64,000 nucleotides of DNA from contig JBMOPO010000032.1 of NCBI GenBank assembly GCA_049325095.1, positions 1 to 64,000 of the forward strand, in the 5' to 3' direction. The stretch's first letter is position 1. Every line of letters starts with the position of its first letter. Made by a program: the position numbers and the translations under genes. Source of the DNA: JAGPUQ01 sp049325095 (GTDB lineage: Bacteria; Pseudomonadota; Gammaproteobacteria; Pseudomonadales; Porticoccaceae). Of this stretch, positions 41,393 to 51,136 are shown piece by piece. The notes below the pieces were generated by a model that was given only the letters and a program-made list of their open reading frames with translations, had not been told where the DNA came from and ran no database searches.

Positions 41393-42415
41393 TCAGGGTT
41401 CGCGCACCAGATCGCCGACCTGCAGCGGCCGGCTGGCATGCATCACCAGCCCGAAGCTCATCTGCTCGAAGGTGCGAAACACCATCAGCAGCCCGGCGCG
41501 CTCGGGCGGCAGGGTGACCATGTCTTCGGCGATGCGATCGCGGACCACTTCGCCGGCCTTGTGGATCGCCAGGGTGTCGCCGATCTCGATGCCGTCCTCC
41601 GCGCCGCGATTGATGGCCACCACGTCCAGGTGACCGACGTTGGCGATACCGCCCTCGACCGCCATGATCACGCCCTCGGTGCCGATCGGCGGCGCGCTGG
41701 GATAGAACACGGTCTCGACCTTGCGGTCTTCCACCGGCAGGATGCGGTCGCCGATGCGGATCTCCTCGACGCTGCGGGTGGCCGCCAGGGTCAGGACCTC
41801 GCCATTGACCGCCTTGAGCTTGCCCGAGCCGATGTCCTGGGCGCGGACGCCGAGGATCTCACCGGTCTCCGGATCCACATAGTTGCCGCCGTTGCGGTAC
41901 ACCCCCCAGAAGTTCTGCCCTGCGGGGACTTCGCCGCGCACATAGAAGTCGTCGCCGGCGCCGACGATGATGCTCTTCTCCTGGCCCGCGACCACGTGGG
42001 GCGCCGCCTCCAGCTCTCCCGGGGCCACTACCCGGGTCCTGGACAGAAAGGTGTCGATGATGTCGAGCGGCAGCGCCGGGACGGCCTCGCCATGGGGCTC
42101 CACCCGGACCTGCGGGCCCAGTTTGACCTCGCGCCCGCGGTTGAGGGTGAGCCGCGGCCGGCCATCGACATAGATCAGGCTGATTTCATCGCCGGGATAG
42201 ATCAGGTGAGGGTTGGCGATCTGCGGGTTGACGTGCCAGATCTCCGGCCACAGCCAGGGCTTGCGCAGGAAGAAGGCGGCGATGTCCCACAGGGTGTCGC
42301 CCTTCTTGACCACGTAGCGGTCGGGAACATCCGGATTGAAGGGCTCCGGCGGCTGGGCGAACGACAGGGCGGCAAACAGCCAGAAGCCAGCGAGCACCAG
42401 CAGTATTCGTCTCAT
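41393..42415 (-). CDS. LysM-domain periplasmic protein
   Basis: This 340-residue protein has a signal peptide (MRRILLVLAGFWLFAALSFA) and one LysM domain at about 33-82 (YVVKKGDTLWDIAAFFLRKP, then NPHLIYPGDEISLIYVDG), which binds peptidoglycan. The rest is beta-rich and of unknown function. Proteins of this type are usually found next to dprA and divergent from def in gammaproteobacteria, as here. It ends 38 bp before dprA starts, so the two may share a transcript. Confidence 0.88.
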   Translation of the reverse strand: MRRILLVLAGFWLFAALSFAQPPEPFNPDVPDRYVVKKGDTLWDIAAFFLRKPWLWPEIWHVNPQIANPHLIYPGDEISLIYVDGRPRLTLNRGREVKLGPQVRVEPHGEAVPALPLDIIDTFLSRTRVVAPGELEAAPHVVAGQEKSIIVGAGDDFYVRGEVPAGQNFWGVYRNGGNYVDPETGEILGVRAQDIGSGKLKAVNGEVLTLAATRSVEEIRIGDRILPVEDRKVETVFYPSAPPIGTEGVIMAVEGGIANVGHLDVVAINRGAEDGIEIGDTLAIHKAGEVVRDRIAEDMVTLPPERAGLLMVFRTFEQMSFGLVMHASRPLQVGDLVREP

Positions 42416-42426
42416 CGCGCTCTTCC

Positions 42427-42454
42427 TTTGTGCAGTTTCCCGGTGTTGTATACT
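42427..42454 (+). promoter_or_regulatory. Weak candidate promoter of the def operon
   Basis: TATACT at 42449-42454 has a poor -35 (TTTGTG) 16 bp upstream, in the 119-bp gap divergent to the LysM gene. It lies about 80 bp before def. Only the -10 is convincing. Confidence 0.3.
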
Positions 42455-42534
42455 GGCTCGGGCCTCGACCCGAAGGGGCCGGTTGGGATCTTAACAGCCG
42501 ATTAATGGCCTTTGCTAGAAAGCTGTCACAACTT

Positions 42535-43041
42535 ATGGCGATTCTGACGATTCTGGAATTTCCCGACTCCAGACTGCGCAAGGTCGCAACGCCCGTGACC
42601 CGTGTCGATGCCACGCTGCGGAGACTGGCCGACGATATGCTCGAGACCATGTACGCCGCGCCGGGCGTCGGGCTGGCCGCCACCCAGGTCGATGTCCATC
42701 GCCGGCTGGTGGTCATGGATGTCTCCGAGACGCGCAATCAACCCCTGGTGCTCGTCAACCCCGAGATTGAAGTGCTCGGCGATGCGCTGTGCGATTACGA
42801 CGAAGGCTGCCTGTCGGTACCCGGCTTCTACGAAAAGGTGTCCCGCCCCGAACGCATCCGGGTGCGCGCCCTGGATCTCGACGGCAAGCCCTTTACCCTG
42901 GAGCCCGCCGGCCTGCTGGCGGTGTGCATCCAGCACGAGGTCGACCACCTCGACGGCAAGCTGTTCGTCGACTATCTCTCGCCGCTCAAGCGCCAGCGCA
43001 TCCGCCAGAAGCTCGCCAAGCTTCAACGCGCCACGGCCTGA
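42535..43041 (+). CDS. def: Peptide deformylase
   Basis: This 168-residue metalloenzyme removes the formyl group from new proteins. The three motifs are intact: GVGLAATQ at 44-51, EGCLS at 90-94 with metal ligand C92, and QHEVDHLDG with H134, E135 and H138. The ATG at 42535 matches the family start (MAILTILEFPDSRLRKVA); a longer upstream frame is not conserved. It begins the def-fmt-rsmB-trkA-trkH cluster. Confidence 0.97.
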   Translation: MAILTILEFPDSRLRKVATPVTRVDATLRRLADDMLETMYAAPGVGLAATQVDVHRRLVVMDVSETRNQPLVLVNPEIEVLGDALCDYDEGCLSVPGFYEKVSRPERIRVRALDLDGKPFTLEPAGLLAVCIQHEVDHLDGKLFVDYLSPLKRQRIRQKLAKLQRATA

Positions 43042-43059
43042 CCGGCGCCACCGCGGACC

Positions 43060-44004
43060 GTGCCGTTGCGCATCGTCTTCGCCGGCACCCCGGCATTCGC
43101 GGCCACCCACTTGCAGGCACTGCTCGCCGCCGGGCATCAGGTGATCGCCGTCTACACCCAGCCCGACCGCCGCGCCGGCCGCGGCCGGCAGTGGAGTTGC
43201 AGCCCGGTCAAGGCGCTGGCCCTGGAGCACGGTCTCCCCGTCTGCCAGCCGGCGTCGCTGCGCGACCCGGCCGCCCAGGCCGGGTTGGCCGCCTGGGCGC
43301 CGGAGCTCATGGTGGTGGTCGCCTACGGCTTGATCCTGCCCCCGGCGGTGCTCGACCTGCCCCGGCTCGGCTGCATCAATGTCCATGCCTCGCTGCTGCC
43401 GCGCTGGCGGGGCGCCGCGCCCATCCAGCGCGCCATTCTCGCCGGCGACCGCGAGACCGGTATCGCCATCATGCGGATGGACGCCGGACTCGACACCGGC
43501 CCGCTGCTGGCCGCCGCCCGCTGCCCGATCGCCCCGGACGACACCGGCGGCAGCCTTCAGGACAAGCTGGCGGCGCTGGGCCCGCCGCTGCTGCTGGAGG
43601 TGCTCGCGAAACTGGCCCGGGGACCACTGCCGGCCCAGCCCCAGGACGAGCACCTCGCCACCTACGCACCCAAGATCGATCGGGCGGAAGCCGCCATCGA
43701 CTGGAGGGAGAGCGCCCAGGCAGTCGAGCGCAAGGTGCGCGCCTTCGATCCGGTGCCGGTCGCCCACACCAGTCTGGGCGGTGTGGGCGTGCGCATCTGG
43801 GCCGGCACGGCCTGCACCCTCGCCACCCCGGCCGCGCCGGGGACGGTGCTGGCCGCCGACCGCGAGGGCATTCTGGTGGCCTGCGGCGCCGGCGCCTACC
43901 GCATCCGCGAACTCCAGCTCGAGGGGCGCAGGCGGCTGGCGGCGGCCGAGGTGCTCAACAGCCGCGCCGGGCTCTTCACGCCGGGAGCAGTATTTGACCG
44001 CTGA
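43060..44004 (+). CDS. fmt: Methionyl-tRNA formyltransferase
   Basis: This 314-residue enzyme formylates initiator Met-tRNA. It starts LRIVFAGTPAFAATHLQALL, has TQPDRRAGRGRQ, the catalytic core GCINVHASLLPRWRGAAPIQRAIL and the GIAIMRMDAGLDTGPLL loop. The C-terminal tRNA-binding domain follows from about residue 205. The start is GTG at 43060, 18 bp after def. Its stop overlaps the rsmB start. Confidence 0.96.
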   Translation: MPLRIVFAGTPAFAATHLQALLAAGHQVIAVYTQPDRRAGRGRQWSCSPVKALALEHGLPVCQPASLRDPAAQAGLAAWAPELMVVVAYGLILPPAVLDLPRLGCINVHASLLPRWRGAAPIQRAILAGDRETGIAIMRMDAGLDTGPLLAAARCPIAPDDTGGSLQDKLAALGPPLLLEVLAKLARGPLPAQPQDEHLATYAPKIDRAEAAIDWRESAQAVERKVRAFDPVPVAHTSLGGVGVRIWAGTACTLATPAAPGTVLAADREGILVACGAGAYRIRELQLEGRRRLAAAEVLNSRAGLFTPGAVFDR

Positions 44005-45292
44005 GGTGCGCGCGGCCGCGGCCCGCGCCGTCGCCGCGGTCGCCGCCGGCCAATCGCTGGATGCCGTGCTGCCACGGGAGGCGCAGCGCATCGCTCCCCG
44101 GGATCGCGCCCTGCTGGCCGAGCTCTGCTACGGCACCCTGCGCTGGTATCCGCGGCTGGGCGCGATCCTCGACCGCCTGCTGTCGCGGCCGCTGCCGGCG
44201 CGCGACGCCGAGCTGCGGGCATTGCTGGTCTGTGCGCTCCATCAATTGGCGCACACCCGGATTCCAGCGCACGCCGTGGTGCATGAGACGGTGGCCGCCT
44301 GCCACAGCCTCGCCAGGCCCTGGGCGACCGGCCTGACCAACGCGGTGCTGCGCAACTTCCAGCGCCGGCGCGCACAGCTCGACGCCGAGCTCGCGGGCGA
44401 TCCCGCCTATCGCACCGCGCACCCCCCGTGGCTGGCGCAAGCGCTGGCCGCAGACTGGCCGGACCAGGCCGAGGCGGTGATGGCCGCCAACAACGGCCGC
44501 GCCCCGCTGACGCTGCGGATCAACCGGCTGCGCACCGACCGCGGCGGCTATCTGGAGGCACTGGCGGCCGCCGGTATCGGGGCGCGACCCACCGCCCACA
44601 GCGCCGCCGGGATCCGGCTGGACGTCCCGCGGCCGGTGGCCGAGCTGCCCGGATTCGCCGCGGGGCTGGTCAGCGTGCAGGACGAGGCCGCGCAACTGTG
44701 CGCGCCGCTGCTGGCACCGGCGCCCGGGCAGCGGATCCTGGATGCCTGTTGCGCCCCCGGCGGCAAGACCGGCCACCTGTTGGAACTGGCCCCGGATTGC
44801 GCCGAGCTGGTCGCCGTCGACCGCAGTTCCGAACGCCTGGCCCTGGTGGCCGCCAATCTCGACCGGCTCGGCCTGCGCGCGCGGCTCATCGCCGCCGATG
44901 TCGGGGCGCTGCAGAGCTGGTGGGACGGCGTTGCCTTCGACCGCATCCTGCTCGATGCGCCCTGCTCGGCCACCGGGGTCCTGCGCCGGCATCCCGACAT
45001 CAAACTGCTGCGCCGGCCGGACGACATTGCTAAGCTGGCCGCCGCCCAACGGCGGTTGTTGCTGGCCCTGTGGGATATCCTGGCACCCGGGGGGAGGCTG
45101 TTGTACGCAACCTGTTCGGTGCTGCGCGCCGAAAACGACGCCGTGGTGGCCGGCCTGACCGCGGCGCGTGCGGATGCGCAGCCGGTGCCGCTGCCCGATA
45201 CGCCCGGCGAAATCACCGCCGCGGGCCGGCAGTGGCTGCCGGGCACGAATGACAACGACGGGTTCTACTATGCGCTGCTGGAAAAGACCTGA
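43994..45292 (+). CDS. rsmB: 16S rRNA m5C967 methyltransferase RsmB
   Basis: This 432-residue protein has an N-terminal NusB-like RNA-binding domain (about 1-130) and a SAM methyltransferase domain. Motifs are DACCAPGGKTGHLLEL (SAM binding), LDAPCSATGVLRRHPDIKL and the nucleophile region LLYATCSVLRAEND. The TTG at 43994 has GGGAG six bases upstream and overlaps fmt by 11 bp; GTG at 44006 is an alternative. Translational coupling with fmt is likely. Confidence 0.93.
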   Translation: MTAEVRAAAARAVAAVAAGQSLDAVLPREAQRIAPRDRALLAELCYGTLRWYPRLGAILDRLLSRPLPARDAELRALLVCALHQLAHTRIPAHAVVHETVAACHSLARPWATGLTNAVLRNFQRRRAQLDAELAGDPAYRTAHPPWLAQALAADWPDQAEAVMAANNGRAPLTLRINRLRTDRGGYLEALAAAGIGARPTAHSAAGIRLDVPRPVAELPGFAAGLVSVQDEAAQLCAPLLAPAPGQRILDACCAPGGKTGHLLELAPDCAELVAVDRSSERLALVAANLDRLGLRARLIAADVGALQSWWDGVAFDRILLDAPCSATGVLRRHPDIKLLRRPDDIAKLAAAQRRLLLALWDILAPGGRLLYATCSVLRAENDAVVAGLTAARADAQPVPLPDTPGEITAAGRQWLPGTNDNDGFYYALLEKT

Positions 45293-45328
45293 CCGGCGCA
45301 CCACACCGCGGGACGGACCGCATCGACC

Positions 45329-46711
45329 ATGAAAATCGTCATCGTCGGCGCCGGGGCGGTGGGGGGCACCCTCGCCGAGCATCTGGCGCGCGAAGCCAAC
45401 GACATCACCCTGATCGACCAGGACGTACAGCTGCTCGCCGAACTCCAGGATCGGCTCGACATCCGTACCGTAACCGGATCCGGCGCCCATCCGGACGTGC
45501 TCTACGCGGCCGGGATCGAGGACGCGGACATGCTGGTCGCAGTGACCAGCAGCGACGAGGTGAACATGGTCGCCTGCCAGGTCGCGGCCACGCTGTTCAA
45601 GACGCCGACCAAGATCGCCCGGATCCGCAGCGCCAGCTACGTCCAGCCCCGCTACCGGGAGCGGCTGTTCGGGGGATCCGGCCTGCCGGTGGATGTACTG
45701 ATCACCCCCGAACAGGCGGTGACCGATTACATCCACCGCCTGATCGAGCGCCCCGGCGCGCTCCAGGTCCTGGATTTCGCCGGCGGCCGGATCCAGCTGG
45801 TCGGCATGCGCGCCGAACTGGGCGGCCGTCTGGTCGGCCAGCAGTTGCGCGAAATCCAGCGCCACATCCCCGATATCGACGCCCGCGCCGCGGCGATCTA
45901 CCGGCGCGACCGCTCGCTGATCCCCGAAGGGGACACCGTCATCGAAGAGGGCGACGAGGTGTTCTTCATCGCCGCGGCCGGCAACATCCGGCGAGTCATG
46001 GCCGAGCTCGCCCCGGAGACCAAGCCCTACCAGCGCATCGTCATCGCCGGCGGCGGCAACATCGGCCACCGGCTGGCCAGCGCCCTGGAACCGCGGCTCA
46101 ACGTCAAGGTGATCGAGCAGTCCCCGCAGCGCTGCGCCCGGCTCGCCGAACTGCTCAACCGGACCGTGGTGCTGACCGGCCGGGCCGATGACCGGGAGTT
46201 GCTGCTCGATGAGAACATCGACAAGACCGATCTCTTCCTCGCGGTCACCAACGACGACAAGGCCAACATCATGTCGTCGATTCTCGCCAAACGCCTGGGT
46301 GCCGGCCGGGTAATGACCCTGATCAGCAACCCGGTCTACGCCGACCTGGTGCAGGGCAGCGAAATCGACGTCGCCATCTCGCCCCAGCAGGCGACCACCA
46401 GCGCGCTGCTCAGCCATGTGCGGCGCGGCGATACCGTGAACGCCCACTCCCTGCGGCGCGGTGCCGCCGAGGCGCTGGAGATCATCGCCCACGGCGACGC
46501 GCGCAACTCCCGGGTGGTGGCGCGCGCCATCGACCAGATCAAGCTGCCGCGCGGGGCCACCATCCCCGCCCTGGTGCGCAACGGCGAGGTGATCATCGCC
46601 CACCACGACACCCTGATCGAGAGCAACGACCACGTCATCGTGTTCATCCTCGACAAGCGTTACACCCGCGACGTGGAAAAGCTGTTCCAGGTCGGGCTGA
46701 CGTTCTTCTAG
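45329..46711 (+). CDS. trkA: Trk potassium uptake regulator TrkA
   Basis: This 460-residue cytoplasmic protein gates TrkH. It is a tandem of two RCK units, each with an NAD-binding Rossmann domain and a small C-terminal domain. The first Rossmann motif is IVIVGAGAVGGTLAEHLA at 3-20; the second begins around RIVIAGGGNIGHRLASAL near 235. Length matches the E. coli protein. It lies between rsmB and trkH, the usual order extended by trkH. Confidence 0.96.
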   Translation: MKIVIVGAGAVGGTLAEHLAREANDITLIDQDVQLLAELQDRLDIRTVTGSGAHPDVLYAAGIEDADMLVAVTSSDEVNMVACQVAATLFKTPTKIARIRSASYVQPRYRERLFGGSGLPVDVLITPEQAVTDYIHRLIERPGALQVLDFAGGRIQLVGMRAELGGRLVGQQLREIQRHIPDIDARAAAIYRRDRSLIPEGDTVIEEGDEVFFIAAAGNIRRVMAELAPETKPYQRIVIAGGGNIGHRLASALEPRLNVKVIEQSPQRCARLAELLNRTVVLTGRADDRELLLDENIDKTDLFLAVTNDDKANIMSSILAKRLGAGRVMTLISNPVYADLVQGSEIDVAISPQQATTSALLSHVRRGDTVNAHSLRRGAAEALEIIAHGDARNSRVVARAIDQIKLPRGATIPALVRNGEVIIAHHDTLIESNDHVIVFILDKRYTRDVEKLFQVGLTFF

Positions 46712-46721
46712 CGACAGCGCC

Positions 46722-48170
46722 ATGCATTTTTCCGCCGTGGCCAGGGTGCTGGGGTTGATGCTGATGCTGTTCAGCCTCACCCTGCTGGTCCCCATTCCGG
46801 TGGCCAGCTACTACGGCGAGGATACCCAGGAGGCCTTCTTCCTGGCCTTCGCGATCACCTTTTCCCTGGGCATGCTGATCTGGCTGCCCTACAGCCGCAC
46901 CGCAGCGGACATGCGTACCCGGGACGGTTTCGTGGTCACCGTGCTGTTCTGGCTGGTGCTGGGCCTGATGGGCGCCATCCCGCTGATGCTCGCCGAGCCG
47001 CTGCGGCTCGGTGCCGCAGACGCCGTGTTCGAGTCCATCTCCGGGCTGACCACCACCGGCGCCACGGTGATCGCCGGGCTCGACGCCCTGCCGAAGTCGC
47101 TGCTCTATTACCGGCAACAGCTGCACTGGCTGGGCGGCATCGGCATCGTGGTGATCGCGGTGGCCATCATGCCCATGCTGGGCATCGGCGGCATGCAGCT
47201 GTACCGGGCCGAAACCCCGGGGCCGGTCAAGGACGCCAAGCTCACCCCGCGCATCACCGAAACTGCCAAGGCCCTGTTTCTCATCTACGTCGCCCTGACC
47301 GCGGCCTGTGCGCTGGCCTATTGGATCGCCGGCATGAGCCTGTTCGATGCCATCGGCCATTCGTTCGCCACCCTCTCGACCGGCGGCTTCTCCACCCATG
47401 ACGCCAGTCTCGGCTGGTTCGACAGCCCCGCCATCGTCATCACCACCATCGTCTTCATGGCGCTGGCCGGGATGAACTTCGGGCTCCATTTCCTGGTCTG
47501 GAGCCGGCGCACCCCCTGGCAGTACCTGCGCGATGCCGAGGCCCGGCTGTATCTCGCGCTGCTGGCCGTGGGGGCGCTCGTGGTCAGTTTCTACCTGTAC
47601 GTCACCGCCACCTACGACCGCGGCGACAGCCTGCTCCACGGCAGCTTCCAGTTCGTGTCGATCATGACCTCTACCGGTTACACCACCGTCAATTTCGCCG
47701 CCTGGCCGAGCTTTCTGCCGGTGTTTCTGATGGTGTCCTCCTTTTTCGGCGGCTGCGGGGGCTCGACTGCCGGCGGGGTCAAGATCGGCCGCATGCTGAT
47801 CATGGCCAAGCAAAGCCTCAACGAGTTCCATCGCCTCATCCACCCCAGTGCGGTGCGGCCCCTGAAGCTCGGCGATCGCGTCGTCGGCATCCGCATCGCC
47901 GACGCGATCTGGGCGTTCTTCGGCGTGTACCTGGCGGTGTTCTACGGGATCACGCTGCTGCTGCTGGCCTCCGGTCTGGATTTCGAGACGGCCTGGTCGG
48001 CGACCGCGGCCTGCATCAACAACATGGGCCCCGGGTTGGGCCAGGTGGCCGCCAACTTCGGCGGCATCAGCGCCTTCGCCAAATGGGTGCTGAGCGCCGC
48101 CATGCTGCTCGGCCGGCTGGAGATCTTTACCATCCTGGTGCTGCTCAGCCCGGCATTCTGGCGACACTGA
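46722..48170 (+). CDS. trkH: Trk potassium uptake channel TrkH
   Basis: This 482-residue inner-membrane protein is the K+ channel of the Trk system. It has about ten membrane segments and four pore loops: ISGLTTTGATV, FATLSTGGFSTHDA, MTSTGYTTVNFAAWP and ACINNMGPGLG, each with the selectivity glycine. GGCGGSTAGGVKIGRML follows the third loop. It starts 10 bp after trkA and is likely co-translated. Its TGA is the first triplet of a dispersed structured element. Confidence 0.96.
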   Translation: MHFSAVARVLGLMLMLFSLTLLVPIPVASYYGEDTQEAFFLAFAITFSLGMLIWLPYSRTAADMRTRDGFVVTVLFWLVLGLMGAIPLMLAEPLRLGAADAVFESISGLTTTGATVIAGLDALPKSLLYYRQQLHWLGGIGIVVIAVAIMPMLGIGGMQLYRAETPGPVKDAKLTPRITETAKALFLIYVALTAACALAYWIAGMSLFDAIGHSFATLSTGGFSTHDASLGWFDSPAIVITTIVFMALAGMNFGLHFLVWSRRTPWQYLRDAEARLYLALLAVGALVVSFYLYVTATYDRGDSLLHGSFQFVSIMTSTGYTTVNFAAWPSFLPVFLMVSSFFGGCGGSTAGGVKIGRMLIMAKQSLNEFHRLIHPSAVRPLKLGDRVVGIRIADAIWAFFGVYLAVFYGITLLLLASGLDFETAWSATAACINNMGPGLGQVAANFGGISAFAKWVLSAAMLLGRLEIFTILVLLSPAFWRH

Positions 48171-48313
48171 GCGCTGGTGAATTTTTCAGGCCCTCGACCC
48201 GGCCAGGGGTGGCCGGGTGCGAATCCAGCGCGCAAGGGCTGGATTCGCGGGAGCAAGTCCGGGCCGGTGCCGGAATTGCGACGGAAAAATGTACCGGGCG
48301 TGCGTTTCTTCAC
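48168..48313 (+). repeat. Structured dispersed element, copy C (after trkH)
   Basis: This 146-bp plus-strand element starts with the trkH TGA and ends CTTCAC. It is diverged from copies A and B, but the hairpins are kept through compensating changes. Examples are CCCGGCCA/TGGCCGGG, the arm CGAATCCAGC with GGCTGGATTCG where A and B have CGCACCTC/GAGGTGCG, and GTCCGG/CCGG. The AATTTTTCA loop near the start is unchanged. Confidence 0.8.
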
Positions 48314-48591
48314 CAACGCGGAGCCGGTCCGCCGCACCTGCGGACGAGTCCGCCCCGGCCTCCGGTGGACTTGCGGGTGCGCCGGGCCAGCGAGCGCACT
48401 CGATCCGCCACTGCCGCAAAGCTCCGGCCGTGATGGCCGGCGCGAGCGGCGCTGTGCAAACCCCGGGGTGGGAACCGGCGCAAGGTTTCGATCACCCGGC
48501 CCCGCACCCCGGTTCCAATGCGCCGCTTTTTGGGCTACCTTGCCCGCCTGACGACCAGCTTCTGTCCACCACGACCCGCCCGGCACAGCGC
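48171..48591. other. 421-bp region between trkH and the M23 peptidase gene
   Basis: The first third is the structured element (to 48313). The remainder, 48314-48591, is GC-rich with short imperfect inverted repeats such as CCGGCC. It has no gene or promoter that I can support. An open frame runs through it into the peptidase gene, but it has no protein-like features. Confidence 0.5.
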
Positions 48592-49953
48592 ATGATCTCC
48601 CGCAAGCGGCTCCACCCCCTCGCACTCCAGGCGCTTACGCTGTTGGCCTCCCTCCTGCCCAGGGGGCATCTGCTGGCCGCCACCACGGTGGCGGCGCTGA
48701 CCGCGGCGCTGCTCGTGCTGGTGCCTTCGGAACGGGTCGAGGCGAAGCGCATCGCCCTGGAGATCCCGTTGCACATCGACTCCGAATTACTGAGCGGGAC
48801 CACGGAGCAGTCCACTGGCGCAGAACACGCCGGGAGCACCAGCTTCGCCGGGATCGACTGGCGGGAAGAGCGGGTGCGCCGCGGAGATACCCTGACCACC
48901 GTGTTTCGCCGCCTCTCCCTGGATTTGAGCGATGTCCAGGCGGTCACCTCGGCCGAGCCCGACCACGCGGCGCTGGCGAAGCTGCAGGTCGGCGAGACGG
49001 TCGCCGTGGCCTTCGACGACGCCGGCACCCTGAGCATGGTCCGCTATTCGCCGTCGCCCACCGAGACCTACCTCTACGAGTATCTGGGCCCCGGCGACGG
49101 CTTCGCGCGCCAGCACCTGGTGACCGAGCCCGAGCGGGTCAAGGTGGCCAGGACCGCCGCGATCCGCTCCTCGCTGTTCGTGGATGCCGAGGCCATCGGC
49201 CTCTCCCACGCTCAGATCATGGAGCTGGCCGGGATCTTCGCCTGGGACATCGACTTTGCGCTCGATCTCCGCGAGGGGGACAGCTTCAGCGTCCTGTTCG
49301 AAGAGGAGTACCTCGACGGCCGCAAGATCGGCAACGGCGACATCCTGGCCGCGCGTTTCACCAACCAGGGCGCCATCCATACCGCGGTGCGCTTCGTCGC
49401 TCCCGACGGCTCGGCCGACTACTACACCCCGGACGGACGGCCGATGCGCAAGGCCTTCCTGCGCGCGCCGGTGGACTTCACCCGGGTCAGCTCCAATTTC
49501 AATCCGCGGCGCCTGCATCCAGTGTTCAAGACCGTCCGGCCCCACAACGGCATCGATTACGCCGCACCCCGGGGAACGCCGATCTACGCCGCCGGCAACG
49601 GCAAGGTGATCCGCGCCGGCTACACCGGGCCCAACGGCAACTTCGTGGTAGTCCAGCACGGCTCGAGGTACACCACCAAGTACCTGCACCTCGACAAGCG
49701 GATGGTCAAAACCGGCCAGACCATTCGGCAGGGCGAAGTGCTCGGCACCGTAGGCTCCACCGGCTACGCCACCGGCCCCCACCTGCATTACGAGTTCCTG
49801 GTCGACGGGGTGCATCGCAATCCGCGCACGGTCGATCTGCCCAAGGCGGACCCGATTCCCGCCCGCCTGCGGGGGCAGTTTGCCGCGGGCTCCCAGACCC
49901 TGCTCGCCCAGTTGGACAGCCTCGCCGGCGCGCCGCTGGCACTGCGCGATTGA
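48592..49953 (+). CDS. mepM: M23 family peptidoglycan endopeptidase (MepM-like)
   Basis: This 453-residue envelope protein has a membrane anchor (about 24-45, GHLLAATTVAALTAALLVLV). An OapA/LysM-like region follows (WREERVRRGDTLTTVFRRL), then a zinc peptidase domain. M23 motifs are RPHNGIDYAAPRGTPIYAAG and TGPHLHYEFLVDG, with TKYLHLDK between. It probably cuts cross-links to allow wall growth. The ATG at 48592 is chosen because the hydrophobic anchor follows. Its stop overlaps the anmK start. Confidence 0.92.
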   Translation: MISRKRLHPLALQALTLLASLLPRGHLLAATTVAALTAALLVLVPSERVEAKRIALEIPLHIDSELLSGTTEQSTGAEHAGSTSFAGIDWREERVRRGDTLTTVFRRLSLDLSDVQAVTSAEPDHAALAKLQVGETVAVAFDDAGTLSMVRYSPSPTETYLYEYLGPGDGFARQHLVTEPERVKVARTAAIRSSLFVDAEAIGLSHAQIMELAGIFAWDIDFALDLREGDSFSVLFEEEYLDGRKIGNGDILAARFTNQGAIHTAVRFVAPDGSADYYTPDGRPMRKAFLRAPVDFTRVSSNFNPRRLHPVFKTVRPHNGIDYAAPRGTPIYAAGNGKVIRAGYTGPNGNFVVVQHGSRYTTKYLHLDKRMVKTGQTIRQGEVLGTVGSTGYATGPHLHYEFLVDGVHRNPRTVDLPKADPIPARLRGQFAAGSQTLLAQLDSLAGAPLALRD

Positions 49954-51092
49954 ACCCTGCCGAGAGCGCGCAAGCGGGCCATTTCGTCGGCCTGATGTCG
50001 GGCACCAGCATGGACGCCGTGGATGCCGCGCTGCTCGATCTGGGACCCGACCGATTCCGGCTGGTGGCCCACCACAGCCATCCGCTGCCGAAACCGCTGC
50101 GCGCCGTCCTTGCGCGCCTGAGCCACCCCGGCGCCCTGCCGGAGGACGCGATCGACCTGCTGGGCGCCGCGGATCGCCAGCTCGGCGAGGTGTTCGCCGA
50201 GGCCGCCCTGGCGCTGCTCGCTCAGGCGCGGATCGACGCCGGAGCGATCAGGGCGATCGGCAGCCATGGCCAGACCGTTCGCCACCGCCCACCGGATGGC
50301 GAACGCCCCAACCCCTTCTCGCTGCAGATTGGCGATCCCCATGTCATCGCGGCGCGTACCGGCATCGTCACGGTCGCCGACTTCCGGCGCCGGGATCTGG
50401 TCGTGGGCGGGCAGGGGGCACCGCTGGTGCCGCCCTTTCATCGCGCCGCCTTTCATGCCCCGCACCTCGGCCGCGCCATCATCAATGTCGGGGGCATCGC
50501 CAATCTGACCCTGCTCGCGCCCGACGGCACCGTCAGCGGTTGTGATATCGGCCCGGGAAATTGCCTGCTGGACGGCTGGATCCAGCGCCACCTGGGCCTG
50601 GCCTACGACGACGGCGGGAGCTGGGCGGCAGCCCACGCCCCGCACCCGGAGCTGCTGCAACGGCTGTTGCGCCACCCCTTCCTCGCCCTGCCGCCGCCCA
50701 AGAGCACCGGGCGCGAGGCGTTTCATCTCGATTGGCTCGACGACCAGTTGGCGCGCGGGACACCGATCCCCCCCGGCCGGGTGCAGGCGACCCTGCTGGA
50801 ACTGACCGCATCGGCCATCGCGGCGGCAGTGCGCGCCCGGCGCCCCGCGGCCGCGGAGGTCTATCTGTGCGGGGGCGGGGCCCGCAACCGCGCCCTGCTG
50901 GAGCGCCTGCGCACCCTGCTGCGGCCGCTGCCGGTGGCGACCACCGCCGCGCTGGGCCTGGATCCGGACTGGGTGGAAGCCGCCGCCTTCGCCTGGCTGG
51001 CGCGTCAGACCCTGCTCGGGCAGCCGGGCAATCTGCCTGCGGTCACCGGCGCCAGCCGCCCGGTGGTGCTGGGGGCCATCTATCCCGCCTGA
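49950..51092 (+). CDS. anmK: Anhydro-N-acetylmuramic acid kinase
   Basis: This 380-residue sugar kinase recycles anhydro-MurNAc from cell-wall turnover. Motifs are GLMSGTSMDAVDAALLDL near the start, IGSHGQTVRH, TVADFRRRDLVVGGQGAPLVP, INVGGIANLTLL, CDIGPGNCLLD and YLCGGGARNRALLERL. The start is TTG at 49950, overlapping the stop of the M23 peptidase, a sensible link since both act in wall turnover. The SD is weak, so coupling is likely. Confidence 0.94.
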   Translation: MNPAESAQAGHFVGLMSGTSMDAVDAALLDLGPDRFRLVAHHSHPLPKPLRAVLARLSHPGALPEDAIDLLGAADRQLGEVFAEAALALLAQARIDAGAIRAIGSHGQTVRHRPPDGERPNPFSLQIGDPHVIAARTGIVTVADFRRRDLVVGGQGAPLVPPFHRAAFHAPHLGRAIINVGGIANLTLLAPDGTVSGCDIGPGNCLLDGWIQRHLGLAYDDGGSWAAAHAPHPELLQRLLRHPFLALPPPKSTGREAFHLDWLDDQLARGTPIPPGRVQATLLELTASAIAAAVRARRPAAAEVYLCGGGARNRALLERLRTLLRPLPVATTAALGLDPDWVEAAAFAWLARQTLLGQPGNLPAVTGASRPVVLGAIYPA

Positions 51093-51136
51093 CGGCGGAT
51101 TGGCCGGTCTACCCTGGGCTCGAGCGGCGTCCGGGT

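Noticed and set aside
43976..46795. A 939-residue minus-strand open frame
   Set aside because: It is antisense to rsmB and trkA; composition is typical of a shadow frame.
48217..48591. An N-terminal extension of the M23 peptidase through the upstream region
   Set aside because: The extension translates the hairpin element and low-complexity DNA. The membrane anchor begins at the ATG at 48592.
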